A DNA stretch of 28,130 nucleotides, taken from contig JBHGBF010000070.1 of NCBI GenBank assembly GCA_041946865.1, positions 1 through 28,130 of the forward strand, written 5' to 3'. The notes below the pieces were generated by a model. The model saw only the letters and a list, made by a program, of their open reading frames with translations, was not told the DNA's origin and made no database searches. The DNA is from RPQK01 sp041946865 (GTDB lineage Bacteria; Acidobacteriota; UBA6911; RPQK01). Both the position numbers and the translations under genes were made by a program. Below are positions 7,638-16,418 of the stretch, piece by piece (the first letter of the stretch is position 1; every line of letters begins with the position of its first letter).

Positions 7638-8852
7638 ATGCCGGTCTATAGGTACCGAGGCCGAAGATCAGATAGCGGAGCGGCTGTAGTCGGAGAGCGA
7701 GCTGCCTCGAATAAACAGGCCTTGGCAGCGCTGCTTAGAAACGAGAGGATTCTTCCCGTCAGTATCGTCGAGAAAACCGAAGAAACGGCTGCCGCCCCGC
7801 GCTCTCGACGCGGCGTCTCATCCAAGACCCTGGCCCTTTTTACCCGCCAATTCTCGGTCATGATTGACTCGGGGCTCCCCCTGACTCAATGCCTGACCAT
7901 CATGGCGGACCAACAGGAAAACCGGTCCTTCCGCCACATCCTCGAAAAAGTGAGGGAGGACGTCGAGGCCGGCTCGACCTTGGCCGATGCCATGAAAAAG
8001 CACCCGAGTGCTTTCGACCGGCTCTTCACGAACATGATCTCGGCCGGTGAGATCGGCGGTATTCTCGACGTCATTCTGAGGAGGCTTTCGATTTTTGTCG
8101 AGAAAGCCGCCAAGCTCAAGCGGGCTATCGTGTCCGCCTCCGTGTACCCCTCGGTCATCATCTGCGTGGCGATCATCGTGGTCTTCGTCATCATGATCTG
8201 GGTGATCCCGGTCTTCTCGACCGTCTTTACCGGCATGAATATCACGCTGCCGCTACCCACCCGCATCGTCATAGGGCTCAGCAACTTCATGTCTGAGTTC
8301 GTTCTGCCTATCGTGGCACTGACCGTGCTCACGGTGCTCGGCGTGCGCTACTACTACAAGATTGACAGCGGGCGGTTCGTGATTGACCGACTTCTGCTGC
8401 AAATCCCGGTCATCGGCCTTGTCCTTAAAAAGACAGCCATAGCCCGCTTCTCCCGAACCTTGGCTACCCTGCTCGTCAGCGGAGTCTCGATCCTCGAAGC
8501 CCTGGATATCGTGGCGGGCACGGCCGGAAATGTGATCGTTCAGCAGGGCCTCCTCAGGGTCCGGAAAGAAGTCGAAGAGGGCAAAACCCTCGTTGAGCCT
8601 CTGAAAAAAGTCGGCATCTTTCCCCCGATGGTCACTCAGATGGTGGGTGTGGGCGAGCAGACTGGCGAGCTGGATCAGATGCTCGAGAAACTGGCTGATT
8701 ACTACGAAGAGGAAGCCGATTCGGCAATTGCCAATATGATGTCTCTGTTCGAACCGGTGATGATTGTCGTCCTCGGCGTTGTCATCGGCGGCATCGTTAT
8801 TTCCCTCTATTTGCCGATCTTTACCTTGATTAACAAACTCGCCACACGCTGA
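7638..8852 (+). CDS. pilC: Type IV pilus inner-membrane platform protein PilC
   Basis: This 404-residue GspF/PilC-family protein forms the membrane platform on which PilB and PilT act. Two GspF domains (about 65-190 and 268-390) share the same pattern: the first carries FTRQFSVMIDSGLPLTQCL, the second FSRTLATLLVSGVSILEAL. Membrane helices lie at about 168-190, 215-232 and 372-395. A strong G-rich ribosome binding site (gggggagggg) sits just before ATG 7638. The TGA stop shares its A with the ATG of pilS, a one-base overlap that predicts translational coupling of the platform and the sensor kinase. Confidence 0.96.
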   Translation: MPVYRYRGRRSDSGAAVVGERAASNKQALAALLRNERILPVSIVEKTEETAAAPRSRRGVSSKTLALFTRQFSVMIDSGLPLTQCLTIMADQQENRSFRHILEKVREDVEAGSTLADAMKKHPSAFDRLFTNMISAGEIGGILDVILRRLSIFVEKAAKLKRAIVSASVYPSVIICVAIIVVFVIMIWVIPVFSTVFTGMNITLPLPTRIVIGLSNFMSEFVLPIVALTVLTVLGVRYYYKIDSGRFVIDRLLLQIPVIGLVLKKTAIARFSRTLATLLVSGVSILEALDIVAGTAGNVIVQQGLLRVRKEVEEGKTLVEPLKKVGIFPPMVTQMVGVGEQTGELDQMLEKLADYYEEEADSAIANMMSLFEPVMIVVLGVVIGGIVISLYLPIFTLINKLATR

Positions 8853-10486
8853 TGACGATTCGCCGGCAACTGCAGATTTTGATCGTTCTCAGGCTGGTGC
8901 TCGTCAGCCTGGTCTCCGCGGCCGCTCTGTCGACGTCGGTATTCGGGCCGTCGACGTCGCAGTTTCTCAAGCTCTTCCTGCTCGCCGTCTATGTCCTGTC
9001 CGGGATTTACTTCCTCTTCTTGAGCTATACCGAGCGACCGGAGGAGCTGTACAGCCTGCAGTTCTTCTCGGATCTGCTGCTGATCTCGCTCCTGATTTAC
9101 TTCTCCGGAGGAACCTCTTCGCCTTTCAGTCCCCTCTACGTGCTGGTCATCGTCTACGCCAGCTTGATCAGGTATCGAAAAGGCGCTCTGCTGGCCGTCG
9201 TCCTCAGCATGATCTCCTACATCGGCATCGCCCATTTGGAGTACCTGCACTGGATTCCCAATACCGAGCCGTCCATTTACTCACAACTGGTTTACCGGAT
9301 TCTCTGGAACATAATGGGATTCATCGCGGTGGCGCTCCTTGGTTCTTACTTGTCGGAACGAGTGCAAAAGACTCGCCAGGAGCTGGGCGCCATCAAGATG
9401 CTGCACGATAACATCGTCAACAGCATCAGGACAGGCCTGATGACCCTCGACATGGGCGGGTTGATCACCTCGTGTAACCGGGCGGCCGGCGAGATCCTGG
9501 GGCGCGAACGCAAAGACCTGATCAACTGCTCCCTGGACCTCGTCTTCCCTATGCATATCCGGGAGACGATCGTCAGCTCGAACTTCAAGCCGACGTGCAG
9601 GCCTCTTCGCACCGAGTGCTGGGTGAGCTGCCAACACGCGACGCCCGTCTTTGTCGGGATGAGCTGTTCGCCCCTGGTCAGCGAGTCCGACGAACAGATT
9701 GGTTTCGTCTTGGCCTTTCAGGATCTAACCGAGATCAAGAGGCGTGAAGAGGAACTGCAACTCAAAGAAAAAATGGCGGCAATCGGGCAGGTTGCCGCCG
9801 GAGTGGCTCACGAGATTCGAAATCCGCTGGGCGCGCTTTCCGGCAGCATTCAGCTGTTACGTTCCGAGCTAAAGCTCGAGCCCGCGCATGAACGTCTGAT
9901 CGAGATTGTCCTCAGAGAGTGTGCCCGCCTGAACCAGACCGTTTCCGATTTCCTGACGTACGCGGGTCCGCCGCCACCGCGTTTGCGGCGGCTGGATCTT
10001 GTGGCCGAAGTCCTGCGGACCATCGCTCTCTTCACCAAGTCCCCCGAGTCGGAACAGCACCATTCCATCGAGATTGTCTCCGCTCCTTCCTCGGCCTGGT
10101 GCCTGATCGACCCGGATCAGGTTTCTCAGGCGGTCTGGAATATCCTCCAAAACGCCGTCCGCGCGATGCCCGACGGCGGCAAGATCCGAGTCCGGATCAC
10201 AGCCACCCGGTCGGAGGTCAAGCTCAGCATCAGAGACGCGGGCATCGGGATGACGGAAGAGGAAAAGAACAAAGTTTTCCAGCCGTTTCATGCGGGGTTC
10301 AAGAAGGGAGTAGGCCTGGGGATGGCCATCGTCTACCAGATCATGCAGCAGCACAACGGCCGAATCGAGATCGAAAGCCGCCTTGGGAAAGGTACGGTTG
10401 TGTCCGTCTATTTTCCGGCCATCGAATTCAGCACGGCAGCTGTGGCCCAGTTCGACTCGACGTCCGGTACTCCTCATCTGGCGTGA
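8852..10486 (+). CDS. pilS: Sensor histidine kinase PilS
   Basis: This 544-residue membrane kinase is predicted to phosphorylate PilR and so control sigma-54-dependent pilA transcription. About six membrane helices occupy residues 10-168. A PAS-like domain follows (about 180-295), then a dimerisation/phosphoacceptor box HEIRNP with H320. The ATPase domain has an N box (N434 in NILQNAV), DAGIGM (462-467) and GVGLGM (486-491). All catalytic elements are intact. The PAS region is cysteine-rich (C208, C226, C249, C256, C260, C272), which hints at redox or metal sensing (inference). The start overlaps the pilC stop. The partner gene pilR is unusually separated from pilS by two glycosyltransferase-like genes. 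Confidence 0.94.
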   Translation: MTIRRQLQILIVLRLVLVSLVSAAALSTSVFGPSTSQFLKLFLLAVYVLSGIYFLFLSYTERPEELYSLQFFSDLLLISLLIYFSGGTSSPFSPLYVLVIVYASLIRYRKGALLAVVLSMISYIGIAHLEYLHWIPNTEPSIYSQLVYRILWNIMGFIAVALLGSYLSERVQKTRQELGAIKMLHDNIVNSIRTGLMTLDMGGLITSCNRAAGEILGRERKDLINCSLDLVFPMHIRETIVSSNFKPTCRPLRTECWVSCQHATPVFVGMSCSPLVSESDEQIGFVLAFQDLTEIKRREEELQLKEKMAAIGQVAAGVAHEIRNPLGALSGSIQLLRSELKLEPAHERLIEIVLRECARLNQTVSDFLTYAGPPPPRLRRLDLVAEVLRTIALFTKSPESEQHHSIEIVSAPSSAWCLIDPDQVSQAVWNILQNAVRAMPDGGKIRVRITATRSEVKLSIRDAGIGMTEEEKNKVFQPFHAGFKKGVGLGMAIVYQIMQQHNGRIEIESRLGKGTVVSVYFPAIEFSTAAVAQFDSTSGTPHLA

Positions 10487-10492
10487 TAGGCC

Positions 10493-12328
10493 GTGAACCA
10501 CTCGTCGCCCCTTACGAACCTTCACGACGCCCGGATGGAGCGGCCGCTCTGCCGGATGCTGCTCCTGCTCGCGCCGTTTGTCCTGGTCGTTGTCATTTAC
10601 ACCCACTCATTACCGAAAGAATTCACCAACTGGGACGACCCCAAGTACATCCTCGATAACCCTCTGATTCAGACAATCTCGTTCCAAAACCTCCAGAACA
10701 TCCTTGCGACCCCCTACTTCGCCAACTACGCCCCAGTGACGATGCTATCCTTTACATTGGACATCAGTCTCTGGGGGACAAACGCCAATGCGTTTCACCT
10801 TCACAATGTCCTTCTGCATTTGGCCGCCCTGGTCGCGCTCTACGTCCTCCTCGGCCAGTTCCGACTTGGTACCTGGCCTCGCAGCCTGGCCGTCTTGGCG
10901 TTTGCCGTCCATCCGACAGCGGTGGAGTCGGTAAGCTGGGCATCGGAAAGAAAGAACCTGCTCGCCTCTCTGTTCTTTCTGATTTGTCTCAGCCAGTACC
11001 TGCGCTACACGCGGACCTCAGGTCTCGGACCCTACCTGCTCTCGCTCCTGTTCTTCCTTTTATCCGTCCTGTCCAAGGCCACGACTGTCGTCACTCCGCT
11101 GATTCTCCTGGCTTATGACTACCTGTGGGAAGGCAAGAAAGCCAAAGAGATCCGCCTGATGGACAAAGCGCCTTTTTTTCTCCTGACTGCGGTACAGGTC
11201 TACGTGTCCATCCGGGCGGCAGGCCACGGGGCAGCCCTTCACTCTTATTACGGAGCGTCTGCCTGGCTGAGCCTGCTTGATTCCGGGCGGCTGGTCCTGG
11301 AGTACCTGAAGCTCATCTTTTGGCCGGCAGGACTGACTCCGCTCATCACCCCGAAGCTGATTCCTTCGGCCTTTGACTGGCGCGTCCTCGGCCCTTTTCT
11401 CGTTATGGCGCTGGTATTCGCCGTTTGGATCCGGTTGGGGAGCCGGAGATCCCTTTTCTGGCCGGCCTTCTTCCTGCTTCTGCTCGCCCCCGTGATGAAC
11501 ATCGTCCCGCTCCCTGTCGTCATGGCCAATCGCTACCTCTATCTACCCCAGATCGGCGCCTGGGTCCTTCTGGGCATCCTCCTCGAAAAACTCGACCGGA
11601 TCAGTCAACGCCGCTGGCGTCCCCTCCTCTTGAGCCTCGTCTTCATCGGGACGGGGGCCCTGACGTTTCAAGCCCGCTCATGGGCAGGCGCCTGGAGCAA
11701 CAGTATCTCGCTCTGGCGAGACGCTGTGCGCAAAGACTCGATGAACCTGGTGGCCCGTGCCAACCTGGGTCACGCTTATCTCGAAAAAGGACGCACCCGG
11801 GAAGCGGCCAGGCAGTTTGCCGCCGTGCTCGGTTTTCAACGTGACAATGTCCTCGCTTTGACGGGTCTGGCCGCTTGTGCCTTGGCACAGGATGATTTCA
11901 TGAAGGCGCAGTCTTATGCCACCCAGGCCACCGTGTCTTTCCCCGAATATCCCTTGGCTTTTCAATTGCTGGGCAGGTCACGTCTGCTTCAGGGAGACCT
12001 GATCGGGGCCCGCGAGGCGCTGGTCAAGGCGTACGAGCTGAATCCTTTGGATAACGGGATCTTAAGTGATCTCGTCTCGGTTTACGAGCGATCAACCCAG
12101 CCTCTGGATGGAACCTTCCTGGCCGATCTCATGATCCGGAATTCCCCTGACAGCTACGAGGGCTATTGGGCGCGCGCCCGATTGCTGATGGCCGGCCGGC
12201 GCTACGACGAAGCGACGCCCTTCCTGGAAGCGGCGGTCGGGCACTGGCAGAAGACGGGCCGCCCGCTCGATCCCGGCATAGCCCGGGCGTTAGGCGAGGC
12301 CCGGGCAAAAGCGCGCAAGGGCCCCTGA
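10493..12328 (+). CDS. TMTC-like membrane glycosyltransferase with C-terminal TPRs
   Basis: This 611-residue protein has about ten membrane helices (to about residue 400) followed by TPR-type helices (about 410-580). NWDDPKYILDNP (46-57; D48, D49) matches the acidic luminal motif of the TMTC/DUF1736 GT-C family, and HPTAVESVSWASERKNLL (140-157) is its second signature. TMTC proteins are O-mannosyltransferases in animals; bacterial members are poorly characterised. The start is GTG 10493, six bases after the pilS stop, with only a weak TAGG upstream; ATG 10535 is an alternative. Being within the pilS transcript, it may decorate pilin or another exported protein (inference). It converges on a homologous gene with just 3 bp between the stops. 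Confidence 0.8.
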   Translation: MNHSSPLTNLHDARMERPLCRMLLLLAPFVLVVVIYTHSLPKEFTNWDDPKYILDNPLIQTISFQNLQNILATPYFANYAPVTMLSFTLDISLWGTNANAFHLHNVLLHLAALVALYVLLGQFRLGTWPRSLAVLAFAVHPTAVESVSWASERKNLLASLFFLICLSQYLRYTRTSGLGPYLLSLLFFLLSVLSKATTVVTPLILLAYDYLWEGKKAKEIRLMDKAPFFLLTAVQVYVSIRAAGHGAALHSYYGASAWLSLLDSGRLVLEYLKLIFWPAGLTPLITPKLIPSAFDWRVLGPFLVMALVFAVWIRLGSRRSLFWPAFFLLLLAPVMNIVPLPVVMANRYLYLPQIGAWVLLGILLEKLDRISQRRWRPLLLSLVFIGTGALTFQARSWAGAWSNSISLWRDAVRKDSMNLVARANLGHAYLEKGRTREAARQFAAVLGFQRDNVLALTGLAACALAQDDFMKAQSYATQATVSFPEYPLAFQLLGRSRLLQGDLIGAREALVKAYELNPLDNGILSDLVSVYERSTQPLDGTFLADLMIRNSPDSYEGYWARARLLMAGRRYDEATPFLEAAVGHWQKTGRPLDPGIARALGEARAKARKGP

Positions 12329-12331
12329 CCG

Positions 12332-14332
12332 CTACCGCTTCCGTTTTTCTACTCTGGCGAGCGCTTCCCGGATCTCGGCTGAGTTCGGGGCCAGCCGCAA
12401 CGCCTCTCTGTAACTCGCCGCGGCGCGATCAAGCTGCCCGCAATCCTCATACAGCTGTCCCCTGTTCCGATGAGCCGCAGGGTTTAGCGGATCAAGCTGG
12501 ACAGCAAGATCAAACACCCGGGCCGCTTCGCTGAACTGCCCTTGAAGAGCACGGGCGGCGCCGAGGTTCATCAGGGCCCCGCTATCGCCCGGATTTTCCT
12601 CAAGCAACTTTTGATATTCGGCAGCCGCCATCGCAAACTGGCTCCTCGCCAGATAGTACCGCCCCCGGCCGTATCGCGCATCTCGATCCTGAGGGTCCAT
12701 CTTCATCGCTTGCGTGTAGTGGCTGAATGCCTCGTCCATTCGTCCTAATGAGAACAGGGCATGGCCGAGCGTGCAATGGAAACGGGCATTCAGCCAGTCC
12801 TCCTTGACCGCCGCTCGCAGATAGGCGATCGCCTCAGCCGCTTTTCCCTGCAGCTGGAGCATTCGGCCCTGGTTGTGAAGCGCTTCCGGGTAGTCCGGCT
12901 TGATCTCCAGCGACCGGCGGAAGTGGAACGCGGCCGCTTTCAAGTTCCCTTCCTCGCCCAGAGTTGCGCCCAGATTGTTATGCGCGAAAAAGTTGTTTTC
13001 TGTTGTCTCGATCGCGTGCTCAAACAGTGAGCGACTGTCGCTCCAGTACCGGTTCTGTCGAACGGTGACCCACGCCAGAGCCGGCAGGACAACCAGCAGA
13101 AAAGTACTTGCAAATGCCAGCGAAGCCCGGCGAGACCCGCTCACCAGGTCTCTCCCGAGCCAGACAAGCGACAAAAACAAGCCGATCGATGGAATATAGG
13201 TATAGCGATCAGCCATGCCCTGGTAACCGATCTGCACGAGCCCGATCACCGGGAGAAGCGTACCCAGGTACCAGAACCAGCCGGCTGCAAGGTACGGGCG
13301 CGTCCGAACGGCCAGAACCGCGATGAGCGTGATCGAGCCTACAACCACGACAGCCGGCAGCAAATCGAGGATCGACAGGCCGAAACCCGGATGGGGATAG
13401 AAAACCGCGAGATTCCTGGGCAAGAAGGTCTTGCCTAAATACCGCGTGTAGGCCACAAAAGCGTTCTCTAAACGAAGCAGGGCCGGCAGGCTCGCTCTCG
13501 AAACCTGATGCTGCACCGCCAGCGAAACTACGCTGACCGCGGCGGCCATCGCTAACCACACGACTTTTTCAAGAACGAGGGGCCGGACCGCTCGCAGTGA
13601 GACCGGAAACGTCAAGCGCCTCATCGGCCAGTAATCGAAGAGCAGAAAAACAAAGGGCCACGTGACGAGCATCGGTTTCGACATGAGGCCCAAGGCCAGA
13701 AGGACGGTCACGTTCAGCCAGCGTCCCGCCGTCTTGTTCCGGCAATACCGGACGTAGGCGCCTAAAGCCAGCAGGCCGAAAAAAGTGCTGAGGAGGTCTT
13801 TCCTTTCAGCAATCCAAGTGACGGATTCGCAATGCAGGGGATGCAGGGCGAACAGGCCGGCGACCAGAAAAGTCGCGAACCTCTCGCCAGTGGCAGCGAA
13901 CAGAACCAGGAACAAAGCCGCAGTATTGGCCAGATGAAAGAGCAGGTTAACCGCGTGAAACCCGGCCGGGTTCAGCCCGAACAGCTCCACGTCTATCATG
14001 TAGGACAACCACACGAGCGGGTGCCAGTTGGAAAAGTAACCGGTCGTCAAGGCCCATTTAAGGTTGTCCAGGCTCAGTCCAGCCTGCACGCGGCTGTTTT
14101 TTGTAACATATTGCGGATCGTCCAGGTTGAGAAAGGGAAAACCGAGGGTTTCATGGTAGGCCCAAAAAGTCCCGGCAAGGAGGACCAAAGCCAAAAGCCA
14201 GAGGAGGAGGTCCCTCACCGGGCGCTGGCCGCGAGACGGCATCAGGCGGCCGATCAGCCGGAGACGGGCATCAGGCCTGGATCCGCCAGGGGGGGACTTC
14301 ACCCCGTTGTCTCTCACCTTTTCCGTAACCAT
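12332..14332 (-). CDS. TMTC-like membrane glycosyltransferase with C-terminal TPR array
   Basis: This 666-residue protein is of the same family as its convergent neighbour. NLDDPQYVTKN (69-79; D71, D72) and HPLHCESVTWIAERKDLL (about 164-181) are the two family motifs, set in about ten membrane helices. The C-terminal third (about 440-660) is six or seven TPR repeats, for example NNLGATLGEEGNLKAAAFHF and ALMNLGAARALQGQFSEAAR. The ATG at 14332 directly abuts the TAG of pilR, so the two genes form an operon and are probably translationally coupled; ATG 14242 is a shorter alternative. The TPRs probably bind protein partners or acceptors. Pilin or surface glycosylation is an inference from context only. 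Confidence 0.8.
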   Translation of the reverse strand: MVTEKVRDNGVKSPPGGSRPDARLRLIGRLMPSRGQRPVRDLLLWLLALVLLAGTFWAYHETLGFPFLNLDDPQYVTKNSRVQAGLSLDNLKWALTTGYFSNWHPLVWLSYMIDVELFGLNPAGFHAVNLLFHLANTAALFLVLFAATGERFATFLVAGLFALHPLHCESVTWIAERKDLLSTFFGLLALGAYVRYCRNKTAGRWLNVTVLLALGLMSKPMLVTWPFVFLLFDYWPMRRLTFPVSLRAVRPLVLEKVVWLAMAAAVSVVSLAVQHQVSRASLPALLRLENAFVAYTRYLGKTFLPRNLAVFYPHPGFGLSILDLLPAVVVVGSITLIAVLAVRTRPYLAAGWFWYLGTLLPVIGLVQIGYQGMADRYTYIPSIGLFLSLVWLGRDLVSGSRRASLAFASTFLLVVLPALAWVTVRQNRYWSDSRSLFEHAIETTENNFFAHNNLGATLGEEGNLKAAAFHFRRSLEIKPDYPEALHNQGRMLQLQGKAAEAIAYLRAAVKEDWLNARFHCTLGHALFSLGRMDEAFSHYTQAMKMDPQDRDARYGRGRYYLARSQFAMAAAEYQKLLEENPGDSGALMNLGAARALQGQFSEAARVFDLAVQLDPLNPAAHRNRGQLYEDCGQLDRAAASYREALRLAPNSAEIREALARVEKRKR

Positions 14333-15709
14333 CTAGCTTGCGACCCGTCTCAACTGCAACGACTCCATGCGGTGGCGCAACGAGCGGTAGGACAGTTTGA
14401 GAATCTCGGCGGCCTTGGTCTGATTGCCGTTTGCCAGGAAGAGAGCGTGCTCGATCGCCTGCTTTTCAACGTCTTTCAGAAAGCTTTCCAGGTCCAGTCC
14501 CTCTTCGGCGGAGAACAAGGGAACCGAGGTGTGCGGCACCCGGCCACCCCGCAGAACATGCTCCGGCAAATGCTTCTTCTGCATGAACTCGGCCGTTTCG
14601 AGCGTAACGGCCCGTTCGATGACGTTCTCCAGCTCGCGGACGTTGCCTGGCCAGCGATACTCCTCCAGACAGTGCAACGCTTCCTCCGTAATGCCCTTGA
14701 TGTTACGGTCCAGCTTCCGGTTGTATTTCTGCAGGAAATGACGGACCAGAGGGAGAATATCAGCACGGCGCTCCCGCAGCGGCGGAATATTGATGGGGAT
14801 CACCGCAAGTCGATAGTAGAGGTCTTCGCGAAAGCGTCCTTCTTCGATCTCTTTGGCGATGTTCCGATTCGTGGCCGCAATGACCCGGGCGTCGAAAGGA
14901 ATCTCCTCCGTCCCGCCGACCCGCCGTATTTTCTTGTCCTGAAGGGCCCGCAGCAGCTTGACCTGCATGGCCGGCGACATTTCAGCGATTTCATCAAGAA
15001 AAAGGGTCCCTCCGGCCGCAGTCTCGAAGAGCCCTTTCTTGGTGTTGACGGCGCCGGTAAAGGCACCCTTCATATACCCGAACAGCTCGCTCTCGAGCAG
15101 AGTCTCAGGAAACGCTCCGCAATTGATGGAAACAAATGGACAGTCTCGACGCGGCCCGGCTTTGTAGATCGCCCTCGCCACCATTTCCTTTCCGGTGCCG
15201 CTCTCACCAGTAATGACGACTGAACTGTCGGTCAAGGAAATAGTCCCGATCAGCTTGTAAATGTCGAGCATGGGCGCCGAAGTCCCGACCAGCTCGCTGC
15301 CCAAAGGCAGCTCGCTCTCCAACACCCGGACCTTGCGCTTCAAATCCCGGGCAGTAAGCGCGTTGGAGACGAGGTTCTTGAATTTATCGATCTCAAAGGG
15401 CTTCGTGACGTAGTCGAAAGCGCCCAGTTTGAGTGCTTCAATCGCGGTCTCAGAAGAGGCATGCGCCGTAATGAAAATGAAGGGTGTGTCGGGATCGGAG
15501 TTTCGAGCCGCCTTCAGAAACGAGAGCCCATCAAGACCAGGCATCCGGATATCCGAGATAACGAGATCAAACGCCGGATGGGAATTGATCAGGCGCAAGG
15601 CCGCGCCGCTGTCCAGGCTGCCTGTCACGTCATGCCCTTCCTTTTTCAGCATGTACTCCAAAAACTCGACCATGCTCTTTTCGTCGTCCACTACCAGAAT
15701 TCTCGCCAT
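14333..15709 (-). CDS. pilR: Sigma-54-dependent response regulator PilR
   Basis: This 458-residue NtrC-family activator has a receiver domain with acidic pocket D8/D9, phosphoacceptor D53 and K103. The AAA+ domain has Walker A GESGTGKE (168-175), the sigma-54-contacting GAFTGA loop (215-220) and Walker B GTLFLDE (234-240). A Fis-type helix-turn-helix lies at about 425-452 (NQTKAAEILKLSYRSLRHRM). All parts needed for sigma-54 activation are intact. Together with PilS upstream and the perfect -24/-12 site before pilA, this supports the name PilR. The start MARILVVDDE at 15709 is the family start; the longer open frame to 15865 would add untypical sequence. A TMTC-like gene follows without a gap. 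Confidence 0.95.
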   Translation of the reverse strand: MARILVVDDEKSMVEFLEYMLKKEGHDVTGSLDSGAALRLINSHPAFDLVISDIRMPGLDGLSFLKAARNSDPDTPFIFITAHASSETAIEALKLGAFDYVTKPFEIDKFKNLVSNALTARDLKRKVRVLESELPLGSELVGTSAPMLDIYKLIGTISLTDSSVVITGESGTGKEMVARAIYKAGPRRDCPFVSINCGAFPETLLESELFGYMKGAFTGAVNTKKGLFETAAGGTLFLDEIAEMSPAMQVKLLRALQDKKIRRVGGTEEIPFDARVIAATNRNIAKEIEEGRFREDLYYRLAVIPINIPPLRERRADILPLVRHFLQKYNRKLDRNIKGITEEALHCLEEYRWPGNVRELENVIERAVTLETAEFMQKKHLPEHVLRGGRVPHTSVPLFSAEEGLDLESFLKDVEKQAIEHALFLANGNQTKAAEILKLSYRSLRHRMESLQLRRVAS

Positions 15710-15755
15710 AAAGAGCCTGCCAAAAGTAATTGGTGCAAGGACGCAGACAGATCCG

Positions 15756-15761
15756 ATTATA
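15756..15761 (-). promoter_or_regulatory. Candidate -10 of the pilR promoter
   Basis: On the minus strand a perfect TATAAT lies 46 bases before the pilR ATG. No close -35 consensus is found at 17 bp. The -35 zone touches the inverted repeats at 15783-15806, so the protein that activates pilA could also control pilR. Confidence 0.45.
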
Positions 15762-15782
15762 AGCAAAACATTAACCCTTTTT

Positions 15783-15806
15783 GTCATCGATTTGACGGAA
15801 ATCGTC
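15783..15806. promoter_or_regulatory. Overlapping inverted repeats between pilR and pilA, candidate PilR enhancer
   Basis: GTCA-N6-TGAC (15783-15796) overlaps GACG-N5-CGTC (15794-15806), giving a regular GTCA/TGAC/CGTCA series. The centre is about 113 bases upstream of the predicted pilA transcription start, the usual range for an NtrC-family upstream activating site. It also covers the -35 region of the candidate pilR promoter. Its role as a PilR site is inferred from position and symmetry. Confidence 0.5.
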
Positions 15807-15881
15807 AGGTTCGGCGGGCTGCCAGCATCCGGCACTGCCTCAAACCCTGTGCTGAGGCGGATCACTGCCTGGCCCCATTTC

Positions 15882-15897
15882 TGGCACGGGGATTGCT
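15882..15897 (+). promoter_or_regulatory. Sigma-54 (-24/-12) promoter of pilA
   Basis: TGGCACGGGGATTGCT matches the consensus TGGCACG-N4-TTGCW at every defined position, with correct GG-to-GC spacing. Transcription should begin near 15908, giving a leader of about 39 bases to the pilA ATG. PilR, encoded divergently, is the evident activator. Confidence 0.93.
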
Positions 15898-15946
15898 ACG
15901 CTAAGAGAGGACCGATGGGGTCTGCTAAAAACGGAGGGACAAATTC

Positions 15947-16360
15947 ATGAAACACGACAAGGGATTCTCTTTGATTGAATTGCTGATCGTCGTGGCTATT
16001 ATTGGAATTATTGCCGCGATCGCAATTCCCAATTTCACCACCTCGCGGATAGCGGCGAACGAAGCGTCCGCTATTTCCGCTGTAAGAACAATCTGCACCG
16101 CCCAGATTACCTATGCGTCAACCGTCGGCAACGGTCAGTACGGTGGCTTGGCTAACCTCTCCGGCACCACCCCTCCGCTGATCGACACGGTATTGGCTTC
16201 CGGAACCAAGAGCGGTTACACCGTCAACACGGCGTCGGCCGGTGCCGGTCTGTTCACGGTGGGCGCCACCCCCACTACCGTAGGAACGACCGGGTGGCGG
16301 ACCTTCACCGCCGATCAGACCGGCGTCATCTACGCAAACGGCAACGTCCTGAACAACTAG
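15947..16360 (+). CDS. pilA: Major type IV pilin PilA (prepilin)
   Basis: The 137-residue prepilin has a short leader MKHDKG cut before the Phe in GFSLIELLIVVAIIGIIAAI, the class IVa prepilin peptidase site, with the conserved Glu at mature position 5. The long hydrophobic N-terminal helix is followed by a globular domain rich in Gly, Thr, Ser and Ala. Only one cysteine is present (in RTICTAQ), so the usual C-terminal disulfide loop is absent. A good ribosome binding site GGAGGG lies eight bases before the ATG. The many Ser and Thr residues would give possible O-glycosylation sites for the nearby TMTC-like enzymes (inference). Strong sigma-54 promoter and terminator make it a single-gene unit. 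Confidence 0.96.
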   Translation: MKHDKGFSLIELLIVVAIIGIIAAIAIPNFTTSRIAANEASAISAVRTICTAQITYASTVGNGQYGGLANLSGTTPPLIDTVLASGTKSGYTVNTASAGAGLFTVGATPTTVGTTGWRTFTADQTGVIYANGNVLNN

Positions 16361-16384
16361 CCACAACTCAGGCTGAGGTCAGGG

Positions 16385-16414
16385 AAAAAGGGCAGCCCGA
16401 AGGCTGCCCTTTTT
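16385..16414. terminator. Bidirectional intrinsic terminator between pilA and rpoC
   Basis: The perfect stem GGGCAGCC / GGCTGCCC with loop CGAA is flanked by a run of A on the left and a run of T on the right (arms 16385-16397 and 16402-16414). It can end pilA transcription on the plus strand and rpoC transcription on the minus strand; the rpoC stop codon is only four bases away. Confidence 0.93.
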
Positions 16415-16418
16415 TGTG

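Noticed and set aside
15710..15865. Upstream extension of PilR
   Set aside because: It would cover the candidate promoter and inverted repeats, and the receiver domain starts at MARILVVDD.
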